64,000 nt of DNA from Tubiluchus corallicola (taxonomy: Eukaryota > Priapulida > Priapulimorpha > Priapulimorphida > Tubiluchidae), in the NCBI GenBank assembly GCA_030141605.1, contig JAQGDQ010000121.1, forward strand, positions 519,222 to 583,221. Reading direction: 5' to 3'. This document shows positions 1 through 11,639 of the stretch, piece by piece. The position numbers were made by a program, and so were the translations under genes. The stretch's first letter is position 1. Each line of letters starts with the position of its first letter. The notes under the pieces were generated by a model. That model had not been told where the DNA came from and searched no databases. It was given only the letters and a program-made list of their open reading frames with translations.

Positions 1-1978
1 TAGGTCTGCCAAGTGTATACACTATAGCAAACAATGCAACCACTTTGCTAAGAAGTCACCAGTAACTGCTCTGATGTATTACTTGAACTACTAAATATAG
101 CTCATTTACATACATGCTGAGCAAAGGTTATAAACAGAGTATACCTGATAATATCACAACAGTACGGCTTCTAATACAACCCAAAATACAACCTGGGAAT
201 ACCCCAAAATACAACCTGAAATAACTCCTTTTTTGTTGCCCATCTTGCTGGACATGTTTAGAAAAAAGAATTATTTTATTTTGTAGCCCAGTTCCTACAT
301 TTTTTAAAAGTAGGAACTCCTCTTAAGACCCCATGAGGCACTGCACAAACATTTTTCCTATATGATGTTCCTTAAAAGTTTTAAGAAAAATGGGTGCAAA
401 ATGCTCAATTTGTGGCTCCCCCCATTTCTCCCGACATCCCGAGACTGCAACACAAAACTGAATGTCCTTCCCTGTCACATGCCCCAGCCCTTCACAATGT
501 GAAAATCAGCGAAGTAGTTTTTGCATAATTTTTTTAACTAACAAACAAATGGTGATGAAAACATTACTTTCTTGGTGGAAACATAAATCTAATTTTTGTC
601 GTGCTTTGTTTTGGGTTTTGGCATGAATAATTGTGACTGTTCATGTTGCAAGAAAAAGATCTACAAACACTAAATTTACCATCTGTTAATAATTTTTACT
701 GACTCAGATGTCTGGGCAAAACCTAAATGAAATGAAGGCTTGATGTCCCTAATTAATTAGCTAGTCTTTTTTTCAATAAGCAGAACATATCATTGAAAGT
801 CAAACCTACTACACTTTTTGCAACCTGGATGAACAAAAAATAACAATACATAACCTAGCAACAATGTAATTTCCTGTTTTACTTTTAAAGCATCTCTATA
901 CAACTATCTTTCTTTCCAAAAGGCACCAAATTAAATCTCAAACTACAAAACAAATAGTGGTTTGGCTTTCATTAAAAAGAAGAAAATGCAATTTTAAAGT
1001 ATTTCCCAAAAAACTTTCAATACAAAGTTATATTACATAGCATTACATTTACCTTATTGAAAGACTTACGAAATTGGAAAAGAAAATTGTTAATAATTAA
1101 AAATGGTGACGTCAACTGGTAAAACGCCACTGATTCACCAAAAAACGTATTTTAATCTCATTGACAAAATACAGTAATTTAAACTTTTTCTTACTTAGTG
1201 AAGAGCGTGCTGCGATTGCTCTGATTATTTTTTCAAACTTTACACAGTGTTATCAAAACTTGTTTCAAACGACATTACCATTAACATAAAGTTTAACCAT
1301 CACCAAGGAAGTTTTTAATTTACAAGTTTTATACAGCAGTGCTGCTAATACATACTCTGTGTGCAGTAAGACACAAGGTAAATGATACAAAATTTCAATA
1401 CGATTTTTTTTTACCACTAAGTAAGTAAAGAGTTACCTTGTGCTTTGAACTAACAAATGGATTTGGAAAACTTTATCTGCTTAGTAAGGCACATCTTATT
1501 TAGAGACAGAAAAATTGGCCTAACAAACTCGTCAAGTGACTTAATTATGCCAGTACCATTAACATAATAGATAAAAAACGAAACTAAATTACTTATTTTT
1601 AACTTCTTCATAGTCTAATGCAGCATCCACACTTCACTTTAACATGATATGACGAACTGTCAGTTTCAAACAACCAACTCTTTGGCAATGACCTGCATCT
1701 CCTACACTATCGTTAGTAACATTTGCCTGTCTGCCATTCATGTCGTCAAGGTCAGATATAAACATAGTTACAATTGTGTGACGGGCGAAGGGAACTGGTA
1801 CAAAAAGTACAGTCACGACGGTGTATTGTCAAAAAACTACAGGTCTAATTTTGGTGTGATCGTGGTTTCACGTTGGGTCACGACACTTTGCATATAAAGA
1901 CTAGTACTGCTTTATGTCAGTGCCCTATGATCAAGATGATTTCAGACAACGCACAAAGACAACAATAAGTTGCAATAC
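1..1978 (-). other. Left-edge stretch, probably intron of the DUF4485 gene
   Basis: The DUF4485 gene exits its fourth exon through a clean GT donor at 1978/1977, so the rest of its transcript lies to the left. I found no further exon here that joins in frame. The stretch is AT-rich, holds only short chance ORFs on both strands, and contains one copy of a dispersed repeat (about 985-1430). A short imperfect direct repeat of a 'cccaaaatacaacctg' unit sits near 178-220. CEP112-family proteins are much longer than the 267 codons seen here, so further exons beyond position 1 are expected. Confidence 0.45.
985..1430. repeat. Dispersed repeat, copy 1
   Basis: This segment is clearly similar, in the same orientation, to 27330-27850. 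Shared blocks in order are: 'aagttata...cat' near 1026; 'ttgaaagactta' near 1059; the 'ctcattgacaaaatacagtaa' region near 1157; 'gattattttttcaaa' near 1223; and 'aatttacaagttttatacag' near 1317. The copies have diverged by substitutions and small indels. Neither carries an ORF, so this is probably a non-autonomous element. Class and exact ends are unknown. Confidence 0.6.
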
Positions 1979-3698
1979 CTTTTGTAAATCGTTTTCGTAT
2001 TTGTGTTGCAAAGTGAGCCGCTCCTCATTGAACTGTGCTGCAATGCGAGTTCGAATCAGATGTTCCAGCTCACGATATCTGTGAGGACTTATAAAGCCTT
2101 CATCGTTCAACGTCGAGCTGAGCCTACGATGCGCTGCACTCAAAGATACTTGTGACAAATCTAACTCTACAAGACAAAGAATATAAATATAAATTTATAA
2201 TAACCCGATTAGGACCTACATAAGAATGTAGGAAAAAAATTTCAAAATTTTAGATATTACTGTATTTATTAAAAGAGTCATGCTATTCACCTAAACATTT
2301 TTTCATCCTAATTCTGTCTCTCAAATAAGTCACTTATCACTCAAGCTGAAGAAGTACATATGAATATTGAAGAAATAATCATACCAGACTACACACAATA
2401 ACACTTGTAAAAACCAAAAGCGATGCTTTCACCTTTCATGAATTGTTCATCAGCCTCCTTCAATGGCGTATTTAGTGGAAAGGCTGAGGGATTAATAGAC
2501 TCAAAACTTTTCTCTAGGCTTGTCAAAGTACTGTTTCTAGTTTCGTCCATTTTGGAAGGTGAATCTGCAAAAACAAATAATTGTAAATTAGTCACGTAAA
2601 GCACAGGAAAAAATGCCAAAAACGATAAAGCTAAAAAATGTTTCAACCTTTAAATAGTTCCTTGCGAGCAGTTTCCAATGACACAACTTTACTCTCAGGG
2701 ATTAGTCCTGTTGACAGAGAAGTCTTAGTTGGCAGCCTGGACTGAACTTGCATACTGTTCATTTTTAGTCGAGGTAACATGGCTAAATGAGAATACTAAA
2801 ATAAAACAAAGATTATCACTATTGAGTATTGACTGACCAACATTCGTTATAAATTAACATTTCATGTGTTGCGAGTACTCAAAACATTAATTAAAAACAC
2901 GATCACATACTAACAATGCCATAACAATCCTTCTTCTGATTAGTATGATATTATGAAGTAGTTTTCTTCAACTTCATCAAAATATAATTTATTCTGAATT
3001 GAAATTCTACTAAGCAGAATTACAGCTAACCTCTCAAGGTTTGTGTGATGTACTTTTAAAGTTTTTTTAATTCATTAACTCAGCAGAAATTTTTTACAGA
3101 CCATGATCATAATTTTCATAAATACAAATGTAATCGATGTTGTACAGTTATTATTAATTGAAAAAAAATGCAAAAGAAATTATGACAGAAATAATTATAA
3201 GATCAATAGATTGTATGTATAATGGGCTATTAATAAATTTCAGAAAGATTCTGTTTATGTATCGTAAAGGTAAATACAGTACATGTATAGCAGGACTTAT
3301 CTTTCAAAATTGTCATTTTAACTGTTAGCAACTTGGATAAACTAAATCTTACACTCTGAATTCTGTTTAGTTTTAAATTCTTTCAATGTAAAAAGCCATA
3401 CCCAATAAGATGGCAGTTGAGGTAATGGTCCTGGTTCAGGATCAGAGTTAAACGGTCCAGCAATTATCCCACCCTTACACATGTCCAACAATAAACAAGC
3501 GTATTGATTTCGGAGAATCCTCTGAGATTTTAATAAGCTACCCTGCAAATGCTTAAGCCTATCGACCCATGCGATGCAGCGTTGCTTATCGGCGGGGTCC
3601 GCTAGAGATATTGAATGAATGTGAATGTCACCAAGCAATCTTTGGAAATCTGCATCTGATTGGGATGCATCATCCACTCCAGCATCACCGGATTCCAT
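1979..3698 (-). CDS. DUF4485-domain protein, CEP112-like, 5' part
   Basis: Four exons join in phase: 3698-3353, 2782-2648, 2564-2433 and 2166-1979, giving 267 codons. All introns are GT-AG. The start is the ATG at 3698, the first in its frame. Residues about 15-100 fit DUF4485, the N-terminal domain of centrosomal CEP112-type proteins: 'FQRLLGDIH', 'KQRCIAWVDRL', 'RNQYACLLLDMCKGG', 'GPFNSDPEPGPLPQLPSYW'. The following part is polar, and exon 4 ('YRELEHLIRTRIAAQFNEER') looks like the start of a coiled coil. No stop is reached, so the protein continues. The DUF4485 call is good; CEP112 itself is inferred, because other DUF4485 proteins exist and the long coiled coil is not in view. The phase-1 acceptor at 2783/2784 was chosen because it restores the frame from exon 1. 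Confidence 0.72.
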
Positions 3699-3944
3699 GG
3701 CATCACTCTAACTTAGATGATGGTCTATCTTGATGACGCCCACAATGAAGTAACACCTCAAGGTCCTCAATTTCACTATGTTAACCATCTTATGAGTAGA
3801 CATTGACTGAATGCAAGTAAAAATACCTAAGAAAATTGAACTTTAGCTATTAGTTTTGTAAATAAAGAAAAATCTTGAACTGTGGTCCATTTCCTAGCAG
3901 ACACATGACAATTATAAATTTACTTTCTTCAATAAAACAACTAA

Positions 3945-4035
3945 TATTAATAATAATAAAATAATAATAATAATAACAATAATAATAATAATAATAACGA
4001 CGATGAAGACGATGATGATGACAACAACAATAATA
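3945..4035. repeat. Trinucleotide microsatellite (AAT/ATG/AAC)
   Basis: Interrupted runs of AAT pass into GATGATG and ACAACA triplets. The stretch lies upstream of the DUF4485 start codon. The Tyr/Cys-rich ORF seen on the minus strand here is only a translation of the triplets. Confidence 0.85.
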
Positions 4036-4606
4036 AAGAAGAAAAAATAGACAAGGATGGAAAAGTTCTAAGATAATACAGTTACTAAGAAAAATACCAC
4101 AGTAAAATTGAATTGACATGGTATTTCAGCATATTGCTGCAAGCTACCTTAACGTGGAATTAAAAACACACAAAAAAAACAGAAAATGAGCACATGAGAC
4201 TAAAATAATTGATAGCAATTCTTGGATTGTGTACATTAAGAACATAAAAAATTAATTCTTACAATTATAAGATGAAGCAAGCGCAGAGTAAACAGCATAA
4301 GAAACAACAACAGAATATCAAGTGCTAAGGAGACAGAACAAACAGGAGATATGGAGATATTAACGTCAGTATTTTTTGGACGGCATGTTGATATGCCGAA
4401 AGTATCTCGCACTAATTGATTTTTCAGGTATATTTTATTTTAGGGTTAATTATAATTCGGGTAATAACTCCACTACATTGTTGGCACAAAAATATAATTT
4501 AAATTTGTAGTTAATTGAACAGTCACAAAGTTGCTACAGCAGTATTTTATAGCAACTGCGAAAGTTTTATGAGGTATATTATAAAATTTGTTTAGAAAAT
4601 TATACT

Positions 4607-4613
4607 AAAAAAA
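4607..4613 (-). terminator. Pol III terminator of tRNA-Val
   Basis: Read on the minus strand this is a run of seven T residues, starting two bases past the tRNA 3' end. That is the usual RNA polymerase III stop. Confidence 0.8.
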
Positions 4614-4614
4614 T

Positions 4615-4687
4615 TGTTCCTGCCAGGGCTCGAACCTGGGACCTTTCGCGTGTAAAGCGAACGTGATAACCACTACACTACAGGAAC
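4615..4687 (-). tRNA. tRNA-Val, anticodon TAC
   Basis: The minus strand folds into a standard 73-nt cloverleaf. The acceptor arm is GTTCCTG against CAGGAAC with discriminator A. The D arm contains the box A-like GTGTAGTGGTTATCAC. The anticodon stem is TTCGC/GCGAA with loop TTTACAC, giving anticodon TAC (reads GUA, valine). The T arm is CCAGG-TTCGAGC-CCTGG, with box B GGTTCGAGCCC. There is no intron and no encoded CCA. Stems are intact and a Pol III T-run follows, so it is probably functional. Confidence 0.95.
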
Positions 4688-6537
4688 TCACGCACAGATA
4701 ACACACTACAAAAGGCTAGTTGTGATTAGACTTGTAAAAAATATATAAATGCATCTGTATAAATAAATGTGCTAGTGAAGAATTTAGTTATTAAAATCAA
4801 AGGTACAAATAATATATATATATATATATATGTACATAAAGATATTTAATGATTTCGTTTTGTACTCTTTATTGCAACTGCTGCTAAATGATTCTCAAAA
4901 CCCATAATTTCTGTTGCAGGCGTTTTGTCCACTGATATAGGCGAAAACCTGAGCGTAATAAAGGTAGATAGCTCTCCTTGTTTCAACGAAATAATAAATT
5001 TCACAAAACAAAAGTGTTAATACCTCATTTTTTGTATTTCAACGTCTTATGTGACAACAGAAAAACGGACGCGCTGTTTTGATTACAATTCTTCCAATAA
5101 AAGCGCACCACGAATTCGGCATTCTTACCGACCATTCTAATCGCATATGTCTTTAGCAAAGTTATAGGGCTAGGAGCAGAGAATGACTAAAGGTAACACC
5201 CACTACGGTAAAAGTCGAAGATCTAGCGTATTCCACTGCTCAATTCTTGCATTTTTATCAATAAACACAGTTTACACTAATAACAGTGACCTAACAATGT
5301 CAAGAAGCCGGCATTGCAGCTTGTGCATGTGCAGGACAGCCAACAAATGACTTTAGTAGATTAATGCAGACTGATGAAATAAAAAAATCCAAGACACTAT
5401 TTTAGATAACTTTTTATGCAATCTATATTCTGATCATAATCATTTCTGAAGTGTTAAAGGTGTAACAAAAGGAGAATTCTAAACAGGTCCAGAAATTGAA
5501 AATCATCTTCCAAACATTTAATACAAGTAAAAATCAGTAGATGAAATATTCTTAGCTTTTCAGCACAAGAGAAGGCAATTTACATGCATTTCATGAAATT
5601 TATAGATACCTTAGGAAAATAATGGCAGTGATTCTCAGCATTTAATTTATTCTAAAATTAACAAGGTTTTGTGATTAGCGAAGGCTGACAAATGGAATCT
5701 TGATTTAAATAATCATAACTAGAATGTGATGACGATAAGATGATGATAACTACAACAACGATGACAATAATAATACAGTATCATGCATTTGTTCAAATAC
5801 AAGAAAAAAGACAATACTATACTTATCATTGTAAGAACAATGCTTCTCACACTGCACTACCATCAAATATCTCAAAATAACAATCATCTAACAGAGATAA
5901 GACTTTATTACAATGATCAATCAAATAAGATTTTTTGTGCTGCACTAAATTTTGTTCTGCATTAAAATTTTGACATAGAGGATTTTCAGTTAACCAAATT
6001 TTCGCTTCTGCAACGTTTATGAAAAACGTGACTGAATGAATTGAAGTCTAAATCAGTGAGCACATCTGTCTTTATCACTTGACTATTCCTGGTCCAAAGT
6101 GGTCTACTCACTGCAGATTTACACACACATAAGACTCATTAGAGTGCGCGGAGCTCATTATCACTTAACTATGTCTGATCCAGTGCAGTTTAGTATGACT
6201 GAGCAGCTTGCCCACATTTTCACATTTAGTTCCTATCTCATGTTTTTAAACAATTGTAGCTTTTTCAAGCAAATCATTGTCTAGGCAAGGTGTCTACTCT
6301 CCAAATTTCCTGACTCTGAGTAGCGCAGCTTTAGAGTTTTTCAATGTTGCAACTCGGTTCCTAATATAATGATGATGATTAACAATATTGGCATATGGGT
6401 TCTCATAGAATTTGCTGCTCGCAGATCAATAACACTTCCTTTGATGAAGTACACACAAATGTCAGTTATTATCACATCAGAAAATATGCACTACACAGCA
6501 TTGTTTTCTAAGTAGCAGTAACTGTGAAGCATAAGTT
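4688..6537. other. Intergenic, no gene recognised
   Basis: AT-rich sequence with a short (AT)n run near 4812-4832. I saw no exon with convincing splice sites or protein similarity. Two stretches near 6063-6110 and 6148-6200 look like a weak imperfect duplication ('tatcacttgactat' against 'tatcacttaactat'). Confidence 0.5.
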
Positions 6538-7387
6538 CTATGTAGTCCTTTGTTTCTTCACAGAATGTTTACAAGTTGTGCTACCACTAGGCATGTCAAT
6601 AAGATTTGTTACATGTGGTGTCACCAATCCATTAACACATGAACTATCTTCACTACTGCTGGTTTTCGTCGTTTCTCCATGTCGTGCTTCCACATCACCC
6701 GTGCTAGCTTCTCTGTTTCCCTGCATGTCGTCTTTACGTTTATGTCTGTATGTGCACACACCCGAGTCATTTGGATCCAGTAATGTTTGTAAAATAGAAT
6801 TAGCAAAAAATCGTTTGTTGACCTTAGTGCTCGAAGGCTTTTCCCTAAAAAAGGCATGAGAAATTTCTAAGACATTGTAACATGTCTAAGTGGGTTACCT
6901 CATAATTAAGTTATAGAAAGATTCGGAATTTGTTTTATATTAAAACAATTAAATAAATTGCACCGATATTTAGAGAAAGCTCTTTACAACTCCTATGTTC
7001 CTCAAAACAGCTATGGCAATGAGCCCTAAAGTATATTATAAGAACTATGTGAATTTTTAGTTCTTTAGTAGTAAGAATCTTTAGCTCACATGTTGATTGT
7101 TTACACACATGGATTTATGTAAGAACTACTACCAAAAATAATTTAGAGCAATTCCTAGCAGCATTAATACACCAAAGACCTGAAGTTGGTTACATTTAGG
7201 ACCAGTAGGGAAACCAACTTTAGTACAGTGCATTCTCATGTAATTAACTTGAAAATTCATAATGTAAGCTAATTTTTGACCTTATGACTAATCAGAATTG
7301 AATCTTACTTACCATCCTTTGGGTCCCATTGAAGAGTATCTCTCTGCTCCCCGTTTGGCTTCCTTTAAAAGCTCTTCATGAGCAATC
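6538..7387 (-). CDS. POLR1D short-isoform-like protein, 5' end missing
   Basis: Two exons are supported: 7387-7313 and 6844-6538, the latter ending in a stop codon. They join across a GT-AG intron with a split Trp codon. The junction region reads 'AHEELLKEAKRG', 'SMGPKGW', 'VNKRFFANSILQTLL'. This closely follows the conserved core of the alternative short product of the vertebrate POLR1D locus (isoform 2), which has EELLKEAKRG, MGPMGW and TNKRFLINTI in the same order. It is not the AC19/RPAC2 subunit fold. The C-terminus is a polar Ser/Thr-rich tail. Visible coding is 126 codons, against about 122 aa for the human isoform. Exon 2 needs two bases from an upstream coding exon. The strong donor at 7490 to its right has a stop in the required frame and no ATG upstream, so it can only be a 5' UTR exon or unrelated. 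The molecular function of this isoform is not well defined. Confidence 0.7.
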
Positions 7388-7489
7388 CTGTAAAATCGGC
7401 AAAGAAACATTAAAATTTATTTAAGTAAAACATACCCTTTTTAATCATAGATTGAGTAAGCACCAGTGAAATCAATGACAATGTTAATC

Positions 7490-9700
7490 ACTTACCTTCA
7501 GTTTAAAGACGTGTACAGTGGACAGGCTACTAAGTAGTACTTGATGTCAAAGTTGACTGTCAAGTTTAGCTTAAGGGAACACCAACAGCAGGCTTTTACC
7601 AGAGCAGCTTTGGCAAGAAAATTGCTGATTGGTCACGGTGTTTGCTGAAATACAACAGTTACGCAGCACCAAACCAGGTTAGCAAAAGAAAGGGAAACCT
7701 AGGTGCAACACTGCCACTGCCTATTTACCTCATTTAAAAGGGGTGTACATGTTTCTTAATGTACCTAAGCACCTCTGCTGCTTTAGTGTCACATCTTAAA
7801 GTAATATTCTTCACCAATAGCTGAATTATTATCAAGCCACAATTGTACAATAGTAGTAATGGACCCTACCATCGAGTGCTGGGTAACAGCTTACAGTATA
7901 AGAGTAATACAAAAAATGAATTAGTGGAATTTCTCAAGTTTTAAAGTGCGGGTGATTGTGGCAGTGCTTAACACGAAACTCACATCTTCATGATTTGCTG
8001 CTGTAGTTATTACACAGCAGTTTTCAATGAGCACAAAAAATGAATGATTATTAGTCTTTTATTCATGTACATTTCCCTACAACAGTATGCGATTAACTGC
8101 TAGCATAAACAGATAACATGAAGTGCCGGCACTATGTATATATACAAACACTGGAGGCCTTACATGAGCTTGCTTTTTTAAATTGTTGTACTAACTTGTA
8201 GTAATCATGTATTTTCCAAATATGTGATTCGCATGTACATTTTATTTATAGGACATGTGTTTATACTGCAAAATAAATAAATGAATTGTATTGGATTGAA
8301 CAACTGACAACCAACAATGAATGAGGAAGTATTAGTTAACTGTTCTTTAAGAATAATACCCGTAGGCATCACTATACAACACTACACCTACTTGTTCAAC
8401 CAATAAAATACATTTTTAAACTGTATTTTCGGATTAGTTAAAAACCTCAGATTACAACTACGCATTATTCTTTTAAGTTTATCTAAATAGATGTTAAGAT
8501 TAAGACATAAGTTGTAATCGCAAAAAAATGAATGCATTTATTAAGTAAAACATCTGTAATACCTACACAATTTAAGTTAATCCAAAAGCCAAACAAGCAG
8601 CACTGACTGTTAATATGAGTGTACTCTTCTGAGACTTGCCATCTTTAATTACATAAATAAAATGTTGACTGTTTTTTCTTAATTTTAGAGTTCTGACAAT
8701 AAAGTCTGTTTTGATACTAAAAAAAGGCATTCAGCTTTTTATTTATTTATTAAACATTCACTGTATTTAAAATTAACATAAATGTATTGTAAAAAGTAAA
8801 ATTAATGCCTGCTGGAAATGTTTGCAATTTTTGAGGTCTGGTGCGTAAATTTCCAGGTGTATAAATTACACTATTAAAACAATATAGTGACACTGGTAAA
8901 TTTGCAAGTTCTTGGATATGATGCTCGATACTGACAATATTATTAACACGACGCAATGCTTGGCAATGTACCTTAATGTAATATGGAGGACCCAGTAAAC
9001 AGAAACACATACATAGTGATTAAGAAAAAAATGAAGCCATAAATTTCGATCAATCTTTAATCTGGTAATATGTTTGGAATGGTGCATCCAAAAAATACCA
9101 CTCCACAAACAAGGCTTTGAGATCAGTTTGCAAAACTTTACCTCGCACGTTTTTCCAGTTTACAGAACTTTGATTAACACATACACAAAATATAATTATA
9201 AAACATTAACCAATTCTACCCTACCTACCTATCCAATTCACTTTCATCCATCATGTCATAATAATAGACACTCTATTGCTGTGTACTTCTGTCACTAAAC
9301 AGACGAATATATTCACAATGCTCTTTAATGCTATTTTGCTACTTCAGCCACACCTGCGAAATAAAAGATAGACGAAATTATTATTGTGATGAAAAACAAA
9401 TATATCTATATCAATTATATAGGCCTTTCGTCTATATTTATCAGATACGTTGTACCCACTTCATCTTAAAGTACGTTGAATAAGACTTTTAAAATGTGAG
9501 CAGCATTAATTTCAGAATGCTTTAAATAAAAAGTTTATATTTTGGAAACAATAACATATATATTGATATACTATAAGTACTAATGCGTTAAATGCTTTAA
9601 TCACATTATCATTACTTCATTATTTTATTACTATTAGGTATTTTATTATTAGCTGAAATACCCAGCAGTGACCAAGGCTGATTTGGCATGATCTGTCAAG
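7490..9700. other. Mostly non-coding; possible 5' UTR exon at its left edge
   Basis: On the minus strand, 7490 is a strong donor (CTGAAG then GTAAGTG), possibly a non-coding first exon of the POLR1D-like gene. No ATG lies on that strand between 7501 and 7680. The remainder to 9.7 kb is AT-rich, with short ORFs that show no recognisable family and no splice context. Confidence 0.4.
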
Positions 9701-9779
9701 TGAAAACAGCATGTATATTTGTGGCGATGCCCACCCCATGGCACATGCTGGAGTCCTAAAAAGTGCTCCTTTGAATGCC

Positions 9780-10270
9780 TTTGGGGAGGGGAGTAGTCAA
9801 TGTACTGTCTTGAATGACACAACCTCAAGCTGGAAATATGTCTGTATTGGCATAGGTCAAGGCACCCTCAGTGGCCCTTGTTTTAATCTTCATAAATGAT
9901 ATTATTAACTGTATGTCAAGTGGAACATCATTATGTTCCTTTTGCCAGGCTTATACGTCAATGATTTAATACCACACTGTCCGACATGGGAATGCAACAG
10001 GAGTTTGCTACAACTTGACCTCAACAACATTGAAAGATGGTGTGAAATGGTTATTGGAGCTTAAAAAAGCAAAAGCAATTCTTTGCATATCTGTCCTAAA
10101 AGAGACAAACTCCATACTTTCTTAAAGATGGACCCACTGAGAGTAAATCGCTTATTAAAGAGCATCACAGTAACAAATGCCTTAAGCTGGAATGCCACAT
10201 ACGCAATCTCATTTCACAAGCAAATCAATGTGTTGGCATGATTCAACATTGCGTGTCGTCAACAAATTAC
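9780..10270 (+). pseudogene. Decayed LINE reverse transcriptase fragment
   Basis: Across frameshifts and stops, the translation shows non-LTR retrotransposon RT landmarks. 'SSWKYVCIGIGQGTLSGP' near 9825-9880 corresponds to the usual G(V/I)PQGS.LGPLLF motif. It is followed by 'FINDIIN', 'LDLNNIERWCE' near 10020, and 'ITVTNALSWNATYAI' near 10170-10200. The catalytic YADD segment is unrecognisable. It is a dead copy of the CR1/Jockey general type; I cannot assign a family. Confidence 0.65.
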
Positions 10271-11639
10271 CAACGGCAACCAATGAAGCACCATCTGTTT
10301 TAAATCGTATTTCAGACAGACATGGGCGGATAGTGGATTTGTGGAATCTGCAGTAATTTTGCGGATATGTCTAATTTTATTGCCTAAAATTGCAGATTTT
10401 AGGCAAAATTACAGCATGCAAAAGCCACTTATGTAGGGCAAATTTTCAAGTGTTTGCGCAAAAAGCTTAACCAATTTCAGTTTGCTAAGCATTCCCTTGC
10501 GTATTAAAAGGCTTGCTGCCAACTTTCATCACTACTTTAATTTAAGATGTTCTCATCACCTCTTGCTTTTTGCTGCTTCCCGATATTTTACCTGGAAATT
10601 CCTAGATGCAAAACATTGCTTATAATTACAAATATTATAATATTTTGCTCGAACTTATTATGGTTTATGGTGTAGTGTGATGGGCATGATATAATGAGTA
10701 AGGTACTCTCCGTGCGGCGTGAGTTGTCGTTGAGGATTTACAAGCAAAATTGGAGTCTGGATAGTAAGAAAATTCACTTGTAGTTATACTGCTATATTTT
10801 TTGTAAAATAGTAAGTCATTGATAGTGTGCATATTGTTATGAAAATTATTCAACTCACATAGCAATTCACTTACTGAATTTCGAACTCACGTCAAATTTC
10901 ACTTCTGCCTTTTTCTTATCATCAGTCATAATTATTATTATACCCATTAGTATTACATCTGTTGTACACAATGGGCAGACACAATTGTAAAATAAAAGAA
11001 ATTTGCCCTCAAGGCAGGTAAACACAGCAGTAATCCAGCAAAAAACTGGACACTGCTATTGTCAGCACCACTTCCATTTCTTATCAATAAATATCATATC
11101 ATATAATATGGGGGTATCAATCGTTCAATGACATCACACCGTTCACCTCCTACTGCCAAACGGTACCTACTTTCCACGATCAAGTATCTTTCAAAATTAG
11201 AGATGTTCCATTGAGGTCTTTTTGTGTGAAATCTATCCATGTGAACAATTTACCGCCTCTTGCCTTGGCTTCTTTGATGAATTCTTCGTGAACCTCAGGC
11301 AGTTATTAATGAACACTGCTCAATGAACACTTCTCTCAGGTTTTCACAGAAGAACCCTTGGATCATGAGTTGCCTTGCCCACCAAAGTGGTCGGTTCAGT
11401 AAATGACTGATATTGATTTTTGTGCGGAGGATGTTAAGATTTTATTGATGCTTGTTAATCCTTGGAAATCTAAGGTACGGATGAGGTTCATTCAGATTTA
11501 TGTAAGAACTACTACCAAATCTAATGTTAAAAAAATATGCTTTCCAGTTAGCGCTTACTCTTTTTTTAGAATGTTTTGCCTATCAACTGATTCATGAAAA
11601 TTGCCAAGGTCTTGGATGGACGCTAATATTACTCCATTT

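Noticed and set aside
3850-4119. Minus-strand 89-codon ORF rich in Tyr, Cys and His
   Set aside because: It is the translation of the AAT/ATG triplet repeat, with no splice context or family similarity.
4915-4960. 'CTGATATAGGCGAAAACC' string resembling a hammerhead core
   Set aside because: The bases between CTGA and GAAA do not supply the GA dinucleotide and a paired stem, so it is most likely coincidence.
6524-6859. Plus-strand 111-codon ORF
   Set aside because: It is antisense to the last exon of the POLR1D-like gene. The minus frame has the conserved motifs, correct acceptor and split Trp codon.
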